From: Mrakia gelida
Lineage: Eukaryota; Basidiomycota; Tremellomycetes; Cystofilobasidiales; Mrakiaceae
NCBI GenBank assembly: GCA_024345305.1
Contig: BRON01000014.1
Coordinates: 682,001-746,000 of the forward strand
Reading direction: 5' to 3'
DNA: 64,000 bases
Positions 10,727 to 23,275 of this stretch are shown here, piece by piece (position 1 is the first letter of the stretch; each line of letters starts with the position of its first letter). Position numbers and translations under genes: made by a program. The notes beneath the pieces are model-generated. The model saw nothing but the letters and a program-made list of their open reading frames with translations. It searched no databases and was not told the origin of the DNA.

Positions 10727-12192
10727 CTTGAGTTGAGAACGGGGCTGAGGGAGGGAAGAGGGAGGGTCGAACGAGGTCAGCTTTGAAACGCGTTGGTAGA
10801 GCAGGAAAACGACTCACAAGTTGAGTGTGTTGGTTGATGAAGCAGGGATAGGTTTGGAAGGAAGTGGGAGTTAGGGAGTGGAGGAGGGAGGGAGAAGGAA
10901 GAAGGAAGGTGCGAGGAAGGTCCTCGTTGGGGTCGAGCCATCCATGACGGCAATCGAGTCGCGCCCTTGGATCCCCCTTCCTACTGCCCCAGATTTTCAA
11001 TTTGGGAGATACGAAGAAGTGAGATCGCGCGCTAGACTACTGATCGCGAGATGAGCATGCAGGATATGGCAAGGGAGGGAAAAGGAAGAAGGAAAGGTCT
11101 GGGAGAGGAGGAGAGGAAGACCTCGACGCGTCATTTGCAGCGAGCGATGACTTCGAAGAAGAGCGGAGATCGCGCTGTCGGAGGTCTCAAATTTTCTAGA
11201 TGTGGTCGGGACTGTTCTAGAAGCATGAGCCCCCGGGGAGCTAGCTGGGTGCGATGAGACGAACGAGACGTCGAAGCGGAATGGTTTTCCTGGACCGAGG
11301 GTTGGACGTCAGTTGCTTGACTCCTCGTTCGCGTTGAGAACACGCGAATCACTCAGATACTCGGACAAAGGCGAAGGGCAAAACATGGTTACTAGGAGCC
11401 GGATCCCAAAGAGATCCCAAAGAGGGAACGGAGGCGAAGAGAAAAGGGTTGCCCGCGTCGCCTCTTCGCTGTCTTCCTTCACGACGGCATGTCTCGACCG
11501 TGGTGTTCACCATCAGCGACGAGTGTTAGGATGGAGGCTGCGAGTTGATAAAGTAAGCACGGCTAAGATCGTCGAAACACAAGATCCGTTGAAGGAAAGA
11601 GGGTCTGAGAGGGAAAACTCGCGACGCGTCTGGGACACCTGGTTCGTTTCAGGGAGATCTGAGCAGACATCATCCTCACCGACGAGACGACTTCCGTACA
11701 AACTGAGAAGGAAGCGGACGACACAGGAGGACAAAAGAGAGCCGACGAAGCGAGGTCAGTCGCGTACGTTTCTGGCAGCTCATCGACTCGCTCGAGAGGA
11801 AGACTTTCAGACCCACCTGAAACTGTCTCTGACATTGATGCACTCGAACGGGACGCTGGAAGGCAGAGAAGAAATCCTGGCTTCCGATGGCAAACGTCTT
11901 CCCTCCGTTTCGATAGAGAAGTCGAGGCGAAGAGCTCTCGAAGAGGGCGAGCGAGCGTCTATGGATCGCAGAAGCGAAGAAGCGAAGGATTTCTTGATGG
12001 ATTTCGAATGGGAAGTCGCAGAGGGTATGAAGGAGAAGGTTGAGCTCCATGGTGGAGTGTAACGAGAAGAAAATTCTTCAGGCGACATGGTCGTCGCGAG
12101 AGAAAAGAAAGAAAAGCAGGAGGAGGAAGCCGGCTGACCTCGAGCTCACTTCAAGGGAGGCCACGTCGTCGTCCCTCTTGTCCCAAACGGCC
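10727..12192. other. Long spacer upstream of UGO1, no convincing gene
   Basis: About 1.5 kb without a gene I can support. A 249-codon open frame on the plus strand (11313-12062) and overlapping minus-strand frames are arginine/serine-rich, with no family motif and no clear splice pattern. GACGCGTC near 11126 and 11623. Confidence 0.4.
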
Positions 12193-14230
12193 ATGTCCTC
12201 AGGTTTCCCTTCTTCAGTGCGGCAGCTGTATGCTCGTGAGTTGGCTTTCGTTCATGTATAGAACCCTAACAATCTCGAGCTAACTCTCCTCGTTCTTCTT
12301 TCATCAGCCCCCACGGACGACTTCCTCTTCCTCCCACCTACCCTTCCTCCCTCTGGCTCTCCTCCTTCCCCTCGGTTCTCCAACGCCAACTCTTCCTCCC
12401 CCGTCTTGATTCTCCCCGAACGATCCCGTACCTCCACGACTTTCCCCCACCTCTCTCCTTCGATCCTAACCTCAGCCAAGGCTCGAGAGCAACTCCTATG
12501 GGCGACCGCTGGCTCCCTCTTCTCGTCCTTCATCGCTCAACCGTTCGAAGCCGGGAAAGTCTTATCTCAGGTTCAATATCTACCGAGGAGGTCCTTCGCT
12601 CCCAAGCTACCATCTTCATCGCCGGCGTCGATGCCAGGAGGAGGAGGAGGAGGAGCCGAGGACGCTGAACGAGGAGACGACGAAGAAGACGACGACGCTC
12701 CCAACGACGAAGAGGACGCTCAAGCCTACTTTGAGGAACTCATCGTCAACGCGAGTGGGTTAGGAAGGGTAGGGGAAGATGATCAAGTCCTCGGAGGTCC
12801 CATCAGGAAGGAGGTAGACGCCGATGGCTACGTCCTCAGGACGGAGGAGGATGGAATCAAGATGGAGTGGGTCTTGAGAAGAGGAGAGTCGAATGGTCCC
12901 TGGGCTATGACGAAACGGTGAGTAAAAGCATCTACTATACTTGTCGGTATCGACTTGTACAGGTGGCAGGACCCATGGAGCTGGGAGTTCTTTACTCTTG
13001 AAGCGAACGGAAGGGAAGGGAAGGGAGGAACGACGAAGCTGACCTTTTGTTTTCCTTCCTTTCTTCCCTCGCTTCGCTCAACTCGACTCAGACTCTGGAA
13101 CGGCGAAGGACCCACTGCTCCTTGGAAAGGTGTGTCTATACATCCTCACCACCAACCTGCAACAACACCTTCTCTCGTCGCCCCTATCCCACACCCCTCC
13201 TTCTCCTCTCTCCCCCTTCCCCATCCCAAACCAAAACGGGTTCCGCCGTCGCGTCGCTCCCTTCTTCCCCGAACTTCCGATTCCTAACCAAACCGCTCCC
13301 TCTTTTTCCCTCCTTAGGCTTCTGGACCTCCGTCCTCTTCGACTCCTGCACCCACTACCTCCCACCTCTCCTTCAAACGATCCTCATCCCCTTGACCATC
13401 TCCTCGTCCTCTCACCTCCGTCAAACCCCAACCCTCACCTCCTCCTCAACCCCGCTCATCACCCTCCTTCCTTACATCGCCTCCCACTCGCTATCGGGGT
13501 TCATCCTCTCCCCGCTCGATCTCCTCAGGACAAGACTCATCGTTCAATCCTCGTCTCGCAAACTCAGGACCTACTCGTCGAACCCAGCGAGAGGACTCGT
13601 CAAGCTCGTCGAGGAGGAAGGCGGCTGGTGGAACACCTACTTCCATCCTTCTCTCTTCTGGCCAACGTTCTGGGACATCACCTTACGAAGTCTCGTCTCC
13701 CTCGCCACTCCCATCATCATCGAGCAAACCTTCCACATCTCCCTCCTCAACTCCCCCATGAGCTATCGAGCGCTGGAAGCCGTCCTCAACATCGCTGGAC
13801 TTCTGGTCACCCTCCCCATCGAGACCGCCCGTCGGCGCTTACAAGTCCAGTCGAGGAGTCAGGATGCTGCGAAAGCGGCGGCTGGGTTCGGGAAGACGTG
13901 TGTGGATGTTCGACCGAGACCGTACGTTGGGTTGGTGGAGTGCATCTGGAGGATCGCGAGTGAGGAGAATGGATCTGGTGGAGAGGGAAGGTTCGGTGGG
14001 ATCAAGCAGCTTTACAGAGGGTTAGTTCTCTCTCATTTACCTCGTCGTTCCTTGCTCGTTCGTTCGAGCTCTCCTCAGACCTAGACTCGCTTTCTGACTC
14101 TTCCTCCCCACTCGCGTTCTCGTTCGACAGATTCGGTCTCAACTTCCTCGCCAGCTCAGCAGTCCTCGCGCTTGAGAGCGTTATCCTCGCTACGGGGAGG
14201 GAAAGTGGTGGGAGCTGGAGGGAGATTTGA
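12193..14230 (+). CDS. UGO1: Ugo1-like mitochondrial outer-membrane carrier protein
   Basis: Modified mitochondrial-carrier protein of the Ugo1 family. In yeast Ugo1 sits in the outer membrane and links Fzo1 and Mgm1 in mitochondrial fusion. Five exons: 12193-12235, 12308-12917, 13092-13129, 13318-14020, 14131-14230; all phases close. N-terminus MSSGFPSSVRQLYAPPTDDF is typical. Carrier half-repeats include ATAGSLFSSFIAQPFEAGKVL and LIVQSS preceded by LSPLDLLRTR, and later VTLPIETARRRLQVQS, with the carrier-like P-x-[DE] signatures QPFEAGK, SPLDLLR and LPIETAR. An acidic low-complexity loop (GDDEEDDDAPNDEEDAQ) splits the first part, as in fungal Ugo1. About 500 aa. Confidence 0.87.
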
Positions 14231-14531
14231 GGAGTCGCTCGTTCGTTCGACGCGTCGATGTTTTTCTTTCGTCTTCCTTTTTCGAGCTCGTTCATCCGAG
14301 CTCTCTGTTTTTCTTCCTTCCATAGTCTTCGGACTCCATCTTTATTATACCTTAGACCCAACTCACACCCTCGCACCTTTCTCTACTTCGGTCTTTCCCT
14401 TCGTTTCGCTTTCGTTGATGACTTATGACTCGACTCTCGCACACACCTTCTCCTCCCTCCTCTTTCTCGAAGCCAACGTCGAAAGCAGAACGGGTCGTAT
14501 GATCATCAACGTCTCGAGCTAAGAGCGTAGA
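14231..14531. other. Intergenic, tail-to-tail
   Basis: Spacer between convergent UGO1 and CUE3. GACGCGTC near 14250. Confidence 0.5.
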
Positions 14532-16924
14532 CTACACAGCACTAGCAGGCGGCGCACCGCCTCCACTCCCACCTCCGTTCCTCATCTTCTTGTCGTGTCC
14601 TCTCACCCTCGCTTGGTTCTGATGTCCCCGACTGCTCTTGTTCGACGACCCTCTTCCTCGATCTCCTCCTCCTCCACGACCCCTTCCTCCTCCTCCTCCT
14701 CCTCCGCCACCGCGTCCGCCTCGTCCTCGGTTGTTGGAGTTGTGCTCGACGGGAACGAGGTGATTCATGTTGGCTGCGAACTCGTGTCGCTCGAGGAGGG
14801 CTGCTAGACGACGAGGCTGGTTTGAGCGATGGGCGAAGGCAGAGCGACGAGGCAGAGTCAGTTTGGGAACGAGAACGAAGGAGAGGGTGATGGGAAAGGA
14901 AGAGAAGAGCACGAACAGCACGTTCGAGAATCGTCTTCCAAGCTTCGAAGGTGTTTTGATCGAGACCTGCAAAGAGAGAAGGCGATGAACGAAAAGTCAG
15001 GACGACGAAACTTCGTGGAGAAGAGGTGAAAACGGACCAGTCTGCTCCTCGATAGCCTTCCTAGCAGCCGACCTCCTCGTCGTCGCGTCCTGGTCGAAGA
15101 TCTTCCTGTTGTAAACGTAGGCTTCCTCGAGGATGGTCTCGGTACTGATAACAGCAGCCTTCTTGATGCTCGGTCCTCCCTTGATGACCTCCTGATTGAG
15201 CGAGAAAAAGCAAAAAGGAACACGCGTTGGAAGCGAGGTAAGTTTCTGTTCGGCTCTCCTCCGTCTTCGGCTCTCGAGTCGTTCAAGGAAGATGACTCAC
15301 CGGCTCCTCCTCATCATCGCTTCCCTCTCCACCGATCGTGTATCGATATCTAACACCCTCCTCGAGCGGCTCCTCCTCGTACTCCTCTCCGTCAGGTCCA
15401 ACCGTCCCGATCCTCGACGCGTCTCCTCCTAGTCCATCGTACTTGACTTGGTCGTTGAGATCTCCTCCGTAAGCGACCACTCCGGCTCGAGCGTGTTCGA
15501 GAGCGTCCTGTTCGTCTTGGAGGGCTTCCTCTTCTTGGATCTTGGCGAGACGGAGGATGGATTCTCGGATGTTGTCCGAGAGAGGAAGAGGTGAGGATCT
15601 GGAGCGAGAGGGAGAGCGGGAAGTAGGAAGAGAGGTCAGCGTTCGAGCAAAATGAGTTACGAGTAGACGCGAGGTGAGCCTATCTCTCTATGAGAGATCT
15701 GAAGCAGGTCAAGACGCAGGAGGAAGAGGAAGAAAGAAAGGTCGCGACTCACCCAACAGCCTCCTTCCCGACTCTTAACCTCCCGAAATCGATGCTCCCC
15801 ACTCCCGTACTCCTCTCAGCCTCTTCTCTCCTCTCCCTAGCCATCCTGAGGTACTCGTCCTCCTCTTCTTCCATCGGCTCAGCCATCAGCCCGACCAACC
15901 CGACAGGAACGCTGCCGTCGAGGACGCTCTGAACGATCCTCTCTCCCACTCCCTCTCCTGTCCCAAACGACGAGTGCTTGATGGCAGCCCTGATAAACTC
16001 CTCCCTCAGATCGGGCAACACACTCCGCACGCTCTCCAAGATCATCAGCTCCCTCTCCTCCCTGCCTTCCTCAGCCTCTCGTTTGGTCGCGACGAGATGG
16101 AAGTCCTCTGGCGATCCTTCGAGTTCGACGAGCCTGAAGGCGATTTCTTGCCAGAGATGAGAGGAAGCTGAGGATCCGTCTACGAGGGAGGGCTGGTGGG
16201 AGAGAGAGATCAAAGAAGGGGATAAGGAGTAAAGGGTTTCGAAGTCTGCCCAGAGGTCGGTGAAGGGTTGAGGAGGAGGGGCTGAAGGGTCCGAGGGAGG
16301 GAGGGTGGACGAGATCTGGGTTGGATGGAGGGAGCTCAGAGGAGAGGGAAGGCCGGTGGTTGAGGATGGTGGGAGTAGGAGGAGGGAAAATAGGTGAAGG
16401 AGGGAGAGGGAGGAGTGAAGGTGAGGGAGGAGGGGGTAGAGGGTGACGAGGGAGGGGAGAAGATGGAGGGTTGAAGAGGTGGAGGAGGTTGAACGATGGA
16501 GGATCGAAGGAGGGAGAGTGGAAGGTGAAAGTTTGACGAGAGAGTGTAAGATCTTGAGTGCCTTGATGGATCCTCCTAGATGGTTGATGTCTCGTTGATC
16601 GGCCTTCCCTAAGAGAGCGAGCTTGGCTACCTCTCGAACGAGAACGTCGACGACGGTCTTTGACGTCTCATCCAGCTCCGATTCGCCGTACTTGCCCTTG
16701 TTGAAGAGCTCTTGAAGGGGTTCGTAGAATTCCCAAGGGCAGAGGATGGAGAGCGAGAGGACCGTAGAGAGTGGGAGGGGCAAGGGGTCTGCGAGGGATA
16801 AGGCGAGGAGGGTGGAGAGCTCGGAAGGGGGAGGGAGAGGGGAAGGGGAGGAGAGCGAGGAGAAATGGGACGAAGCGAGGTGCGTCGACCACAGGGCGAT
16901 CGTAGAGATTTGAGAGTCGGACAT
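14532..16924 (-). CDS. CUE3: CUE-domain ribosome-quality-control protein (Cue3/ASCC2-like)
   Basis: Ubiquitin-binding subunit of the RQC-trigger complex, which splits collided ribosomes (yeast Cue3/Rqt3, human ASCC2). Five exons: 16924-15753, 15598-15301, 15191-15038, 14966-14917, 14817-14532. The large first exon carries the N-terminal helical ASCC2-like region (PWEFYEPLQELFNKGKYGES). It also carries a CUE domain near residues 305-355: SVRSVLPDLREEFIRAAIKH ... GERIVQSVLDGSVP. Exons 2-3 hold the conserved acidic stretch and IFDQDATTRRSAARKA. The C-terminal exon is an Arg-Gly-rich tail (long GGRGRGGGGDRGRG-type run), a common RNA-contact feature. A GACGCGTC falls inside exon 2, one of the few coding copies. 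Confidence 0.88.
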
Positions 16925-17115
16925 GGTGCAGGAGAAGCAGAAGAGGAGGGGATCTCTGCAAGTCCTCGATTCGAGAGATGGAGATGGGCGGGAGAAGAGG
17001 GAACCCAAAAAGAAAACGAAGGGAGTCGACGAAAATGAGCTCGTTCGAGTTGATCTCCCAGGACCTCCAACTCCTTCCTTCCCTTTCCCTCCCTCCTCGC
17101 AAAGATGCCTTGCAA
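16925..17115. promoter_or_regulatory. Bidirectional promoter CUE3 / MYND gene
   Basis: The start codons of the divergent CUE3 and MYND genes are 191 bp apart, so 5' regions overlap. No TATA box recognised. Confidence 0.55.
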
Positions 17116-18499
17116 ATGTCATCCTTCTTCCTCCGAAGAGCTACCACTGCTCTTGGGATTAGCGAACACGACCCAGAAGCATACAGATCAAGAACTAGCG
17201 AGGAAGCGGCCGCGGTGGGTCTCGAAGCTTCCTTCTGTTCCCTCCCTTCTTTCCTTCCCGTCCCCCCCCCCCCACTTCCTGATTCCTCTTTTCCGTACTT
17301 CGTCCACAGTTGAATGTCAACGTCGTCATTGATCAGACGTCCTGGAATGTCCGAGTGAGTATACCGCAGGACGAGCCGCTCCCTCTGCCTCCTCTCCCTC
17401 TCCAGAGCTTAACGCTTGCCCGCCCCTCTTCCTCCCTACATATAGTCCGAGTTCTGTGCGAAGTACCTTCCCAGCTTGGTGCGATGCTTGGAAGTGCAGG
17501 TGACTGCATCCCAAGAAGGGGTGTCGAAGAAGAACGATCGCTGGCTCCTTCGCCGCGTCGACGTCGTCCAGACTCTCTTCCACCTGAGTTTCCTCCCTCT
17601 CTGGAGAGGCAACTTCCTACGAGCGTGCATCCAGGCGAAGGATATCCTCCTCCAAGTCGTTTCGTGCTTTCTGCTCCTGCCTGCTAACCTCCTTCAAAAC
17701 GTACGTCCTCTCTCTCTCCCCACCCCTCCCGTTTTCTTGAAGAGAGACTGACGCGCCTGAAAGCTCTGCTCGCTTCTCTCAACAGCATCTCCGCCTCGAT
17801 ACCAGTCTTGACGTCGTCCGCATCCACCTCGAACTCATCTACAACATTCTCATCGGCGTCACCGAACACGGATCGAGCTCGGTCGTCAACTTGATCCTCC
17901 CTCCTTCGACGGGTGCTTCCTTCCTCGCCGCTTGTCGCCATCAACTCTCCTCGCCCACGATGGTCTCCTCCGACCCTACTCGAATCCCCGAACTGAAGGA
18001 CTACCCTCCTGACATCATCGCGAGAGTCAAATTCTATCTTCAAACGTTGCCGATGATGCTCGGAATCGACGGGGCAGGAGAGGTCGTTCTGACGAGACAG
18101 GTCTTGGGGAACACAACCTCGGAAGGGACGCTTCGTTGTGAACTCTCGGCGAACGACGAGCCTGTGTCGGAGGACGGCTGCTTGGGAGGGAAGTCTCGCA
18201 AGCTCATGTTCTGTGGAATTGTGAGTCTCAGCTCTTTCTTCGTTCCATCTCCTGTTCTCTCGCTTGCTTCGTCTCTTTCGGAAAAACATCTGACCGTTTC
18301 CTCCTTCTTTCCCACAGTGCAAATCAGTCGTCTACTGCTCTCCTGGTCCGTCCAGTTCTCTTCCTCGACCTCCTCTCTCGCTCGTCGTGAACTCATGTCG
18401 TCCTCGCTCTCGTTCTCGTTTTCCGTCGCGTCTCTAACAGAACACCAACGCCTCGATTGGACGAGACATAAAGTTGTTTGCTTCGCCCCGAGCTGGTGA
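17116..18499 (+). CDS. MYND-type zinc-finger protein
   Basis: Protein with a C-terminal MYND-like zinc finger, a fold that mostly binds proline-rich partners; the rest is unassigned. Six exons: 17116-17214, 17310-17354, 17446-17700, 17786-18220, 18318-18345, 18441-18499. ATG 17116 was chosen because only this frame runs in phase into exon 2 (LNVNVVIDQTSWNVR). The middle is helical: CAKYLPSLVRCLEVQ, then LHIHLELIYNIL-like heptads. The finger spans exons 4-6: FCGIC, VVYCSPEHQ, LDWTRHKVVC. The usual YCSxxCQ Cys is His here (YCSPEHQ). His can ligate zinc, so the finger may still fold. About 308 aa. Confidence 0.8.
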
Positions 18500-18689
18500 A
18501 TGGAACTCTCGAGGGTAGTGTGAACCGAAGATGTCGAGACGTGGGTTGAAAGAGGCGATTGGTTTGAGGACGAGGACGAGGTCGATAGACGCGCCGCGAT
18601 GAGATGAAACGCGACTCTTCTCTCGCTCGCTGTTTCAGAGATACCCTCTTTGCAACAGAAGAGAAACACGCATTAAGATGATCAATCCT

Positions 18690-19792
18690 TCAAGCTTCGG
18701 CAGTCCCATGCTCAAACTTCAAGCCAACAAACTCCCTTCCAGTGACGGTCTCGATGACTTTGTCGTGAAGCTTTCCCTGCGCTCCAGCGAGCTTCTGAGC
18801 GACTCCTCCGGTTTGGGGAGCCCAAGGGTGAGGTCGGGAGGGGACCATCGTTCGAGCCTGTGAGGACAGAAAGATCGAACGAACGGACGAGTCAGGCGAG
18901 GGCGAGACGAGAAGGAAAAGGGTCGGAACGACGTCGACGCGACGCGCACCTTGAGGAAGTCCTGAGCTGCTTTCTGGATTCGGTTCAAAGGAGAACAGAA
19001 GAGGAAGGAAAGTACGCTAGTGAGCCCTCGTCTTACAGCGTCAAACGGCGAAAGAAATAAAGACAAGAGGGAGAGAGAGAAGACTCATGGTGTTCTCCTC
19101 CTCACTGAGGGAAGCGACGAGCTTGGGAAGTTGAACGTCCTCCTCCTCCTTTGCGTGAACGAGGAAAGCTTCGACGGCGTTGAAGAGGATCTGGTCGTAA
19201 TCGGCGCTCTCCATCTTCGTCGTATCGGCCTGGTAAACCATCCTCTTGACCTGAGCGTACTCCTCTGCAAAGAGAAACCAAAGACGCGACGAGCCGCGAG
19301 TCAGCGCGGGTTGGAGAGAGAAACAACGACGAAACGAGATGTAACAGGAGAGATGAGAACTCACCCTTGTCCTTCTCCGCTTCGGTGACCATGTTCTTGG
19401 TGAGGAAGAGGTTGTAGACCGAGATCTCTTCGGCGTCGGAGTGGATCGCCATCTCTCGAACCAAAGTCGACGCGATGGGTTTCTTCTCCTCGAGACTCGA
19501 AGCTGTTTGATATCGCTCGAGGAGATCTCGAACGTTGTCGTGCTGAGGCGAGAAGGATGACATTGAGGAGGTCATTCTTTGAGACCGATAGGGATCAAAG
19601 AAAGAAGGAAAGAACGAGGGGACACACGTCGATCTTGACTTCTTTGGCGACGTCGAGGAGTCGAGCGGTAGCGGTGGGAGTTCCGGACATGGGCCTGTGA
19701 TGGACCGAGAGGAGAAGGGATGGAAGGGAGAGTCGTAGAAGTGAGGCTCTAGGAGTGAAGGTGGGGAAGGTCTTGAGAGCGAGAGAAGGCAT
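18690..19792 (-). CDS. Hemerythrin HHE cation-binding domain protein
   Basis: Hemerythrin-like four-helix protein expected to bind a di-iron centre; role unknown (oxygen or metal sensing in relatives). Exons: 19792-19628, 19542-19365, 19264-19085, about 18966-18950, 18857-18690. HHE features: IDHDNVRDLLERY, EMAIHSDAEE, FLVHAKEEED, later TMVPSRPHPWAP. The His and Glu ligands typical of the family are all visible. The N-terminus has a basic, hydroxylated, hydrophobic leader (about residues 1-34) that looks like a mitochondrial presequence. The exact acceptor of the 17-nt exon 4 is uncertain: AAAG or GCAG, differing by one or two residues. An alternative ATG at 19816 would add eight residues. 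Confidence 0.82.
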
Positions 19793-20453
19793 CTGGGAGA
19801 CAGAAGTGGGAATCACGGGAAAAACGATCGACGTGAGGAAGAGTTGGAGCGAAGGGAGAAGGGACGCCAGGGATAGCTGACCTTACAGCTAGGAAGTTTT
19901 GTATAGCTGATGGAGAGGTGAGAGTTGTGGTAGGAGGGGAGGAAGGCAAACCCCCAGCTCTTTATTGGCTCGTCGAAGGGGCCAGAGTGGCGACGCGTCA
20001 ATCGGTTTGCTTTCTTTCCACTGGCCACGTCCTCGGACCAAAGACGATGGACAGAGCCCGTCTGAGTAGCATACTGCCGGAACTCAGAACATAGTACGAG
20101 ATCAAGTGAAGTCCCTCGAGCGGACTAGCGGCTTTGACGGTGAGTCCCTCTTCTGTCTCGACTCGACGCGTGTTCTTGCCTCGATTCGATTGAATTCGAT
20201 CCGTCCCTTCGTTCGGTGCTGACCATTCCTTATCCTTCTCCTTTGCGTTGTCGTTGTGAGAGACGAAAACTCCAACCGAAGCGAGCCGTTCCCGACCGTC
20301 GTCGTCGCGAGTCACCGAGCTCTTCGAACTCTCCAGCCTGAGAGAGTGGGAAGGGTTGCGAAGAAGCACGTCTAGATCTCTGATAATCTACTAATACTGA
20401 AGCCCAAAATATAGTACGAAGGATAGGATTCACTCGAGCGAGCGACGACGAGG
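19793..20453. other. Intergenic
   Basis: No supported gene. A CTGAC-CAG-like stretch near 19878-19888 on the plus strand has no exon partner. GACGCGTC near 19992. Confidence 0.45.
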
Positions 20454-22807
20454 TTAACTCGACGCTTCGTGTTCGCGTCCGGCGAGGACTGCTTCTCTCA
20501 GCTCTGTGAGATGATCGAAGACGGGAGAGGGAGAGAGAGAGAAGGGGAGGGAAGTCAGCGAAGGATTTCATCGAAGAGGAGGGATGAATGGAAAGGGGGG
20601 TAGGAGGAGGAGGAGAAGGGTGGGGCGAGAGCAAGAGCGGGAACGAACCGAACAGCATCATGTCGCTTCCCAACCAACCTGCTGGTAAGGGTCCTGGGTG
20701 GAGCTGATCACTGCAGAGACAGACCCAAATACGAGTCGTCAGCACGAGAGACCGAGCGAGCGAAACGGGTGAAGTAAGAAGGAACGAACGCTTGATGCTG
20801 AGATTCGGACGCGTCGAGAGAGGAGGAAAGACAAGAGTCAGCGAGGTGTCTCTCGAACGAGGAGGTTCCGAAGTGAGAAAACGAGAACGCCTACAGCATG
20901 TTGGCCTAAAAGGATGTTCCCCCATTCCGAGAACTCGACCTCTGGAATCCCTGGCGAGGAACCCTGAGGGATGATGGCTGACCGAGAGGCTTGGTCGAGT
21001 TGGAGGATTCGGTTGTCTGCGAGAGGCGAAGAAGATCAAGCGAGGGAGTCAGCGGGAGTGAGTAGAGGTCAGGGAGCGGGGAAAGCACTGACGGTGGAAG
21101 AATGGTCTGCAGAAAAGAGGGGAGGAAGAGGGAGTCAGCGCGAGGAAGGAAGGAGGGACAAAAGGAGAGACGCGACGTGACGAGGACTCACCGATGAACA
21201 GCGTCGTTGTCCCAGTTCCAACCCCTTTAGAACGTAAAAGAAATGGTCAGCTATCGAAGTAAGGGAGGAAGAGGGCCGAGAGGAGAGGAGGCGAGAGGCT
21301 CACATGAACCAGTCGAGCTGAAATGCAGGACGAAGATCGAGACGCGTCGGTCAGCTTCTCTGGATCGACTCGAAACTCGGATGTTCAAAAAGAAAAGCGA
21401 GGGAGATCGAGAGCTTACCTTCGCGTTCTTGTCACTAGGATAGTGCATACTCCTCCACACGACTTTCACGCCAGGGAAAGCTTTGACCGTTGACTTGACG
21501 ATCTTCTCGATCCTTCCTCGGAACCAGTGCAGTTGCTCGCTGTTGGACGGGAGGGCAGACGAGAAGACCATCAGTAAAAATCTCTCGAGGTTGAACGAGA
21601 CAGATCGGGAGAAAGAGAAGAAAGCGAGAGAGGGAAGAGGGACCAAAGGACGAACGCGTTCAGATCCGTGATCGTCGACCTTTTGTTGGCGACGTCGATG
21701 GTCGCGAAGCGAGCCAGATCCCACTGGAGGAAGACGAAAGGCGGAGGTCGGGAAGCGTTGAGTCAGTCTTTGGTCTTGGGGGAACAGGAAGGAGAATCAG
21801 AAAAGCGTGACTCACCAAACCCGTCGAAACCTCCACCAAATCGACCTTCCTCGACTTCCCATCCATCGACCTCGCCTCCTTCGGCACCAGCGAATCCAGA
21901 TCTTTCGTCAGAGGCAGGATCAACTCCTGGTTCGAGCGTAACCAAGACCGAAAACGGTCAGCTTCACGAGCTCGACCTCAACATTTCCTCTCCTCCCTGT
22001 GCCCCCTGACCAAAGAGTTCGAGCCCAAGACTCACCTTCATCCTCGTCTCGAACAACCCAGGAGGGTTATACTGATCCTTATCCTTCCAGTAGTCCTCCT
22101 CGTCCGCTCCGAAATGGAACACGCTCACGAGCAGGAAGTCGAGTTCTGGAGAGTAGCACGTCCGAGGAAGGGAAGCGGATCGACCTCCTCGCTTCTCTAG
22201 TAACGGCGCTCCGGAAGCTGAGAGGATAGTATGAGGTTGACCGATGTGCTGAGAAGACGTCGAGTCGAGTTGATGGACGGGGGAGGGAGGCTGCGTGTGA
22301 GCTCGAGCGAAGGAAAGAGAGAGGAGGAGGTCGAAGCTCAACAAAACTCACGTCACAAAACTGAACCAACTGCTCCCTCACCGTCGAATCCCCAATCATC
22401 AGGACCGTCTTCCCCTTGACCCACTCTATGTCCTCCCCCTTGTTTCCCCATCCCGGATAACCCATCTTCCTCGCCTCGTCGCTACTCTTCCCCAACTTGT
22501 CCCTCATCGCCCTGAACAGCTCCGGCGCCTTGCACTTGGTGTCGAAGGGGTGATAGCGGTTGTTTTCTGGCACCAGAGGATCCACGTTCAAGTGACCGAA
22601 GGAGTGGTAAGGGTCGCACGAGGGGCGGGAGTTGGTTGAGAAGGTGAAAGGAGAGGAAGGGGAGGTTGTGAGGTGGGAATGGCGAGAGTAAGAGTGGGCG
22701 GAGGAAGGGCGGAAGTAGAGGAGGGAAAGGAGGAGGAGAGCCAAGGTGAGGGTGAGGGCTGTAAGGAGGGAGCGACGGAAGCTGGGGTGGAGAAGGAAGG
22801 GAGACAT
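20454..22807 (-). CDS. PC-esterase family type-II membrane protein
   Basis: Predicted acyl-esterase or acetyltransferase of the PC-esterase (GDSL-like, Cas1/TBL-type) superfamily acting on glycans in the secretory path. Twelve exons: 22807-22352, 22248-22036, 21926-21816, 21723-21680, 21539-21419, 21317-21304, 21224-21192, 21106-21093, 21016-20895, 20797-20790, 20710-20649, 20503-20454. The total is 1248 nt and closes in frame (415 aa). The N-terminus has a cytosolic basic start and a leucine-rich signal anchor (LLTALTLTLALLLLSLLYF). The GDS nucleophile motif is VLMIGDSTVREQLVQFCD. The C-terminal Asp-His motif is DQLHPG, after a conserved WNWDN patch. Three exons are only 14, 14 and 8 nt. Confidence 0.85.
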
Positions 22808-23275
22808 GGGGGAGGGGAGGTCAGTGATGGTTTGAGGGAGGGAGGGGAAGGAAGCAGAAGGTGAAGGGGAGGAGCGGAAGACGGTGACAGGAGTCGGGTT
22901 CAAGCGAGAGCCGAAGGGATCCAAGGCCAAGAAGTAGTAGTATAGACGAGAGAGGGTCGGGTGCTGGAGTAGGAGAGGGTCTCTAGTAGATATCCATCGA
23001 AAGAAGGAAGGAGCTGACCTCTTCGTTCGAAGAAGGAGTGATGAGCTCGGACGCGACCTCCTTCCTCCTGCACCTCCCCTCCTAGCCTCGAACTCGCTCG
23101 AGAAGGGAGGGATAGAATACATATGCCTCCGAGTACAGAGCTGGTCTCTGGTAGAGCCTGGGTCTTCGAAGACGACGCAGGGAGGGTGGGAAGGCCTTTT
23201 GTTTGACCATCGAGCTTCGTCGAGCTCTCCTTCCCTCCAGCTCATGCACTCTTCGGCTCTCCTCCCTCTCCCACC

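Noticed and set aside
11313..12062. 249-codon open frame on the plus strand
   Set aside because: Arg/Ser/Glu-rich, no motif, and overlapping minus-strand frames are equally long; looks like a chance frame in GC-rich DNA.
15749..17122. Start of the CUE3 first exon at an ATG upstream of 16924
   Set aside because: The 66 extra residues are Phe/Ser-rich without similarity; ATG 16924 gives the expected N-terminus and a normal 5' region.
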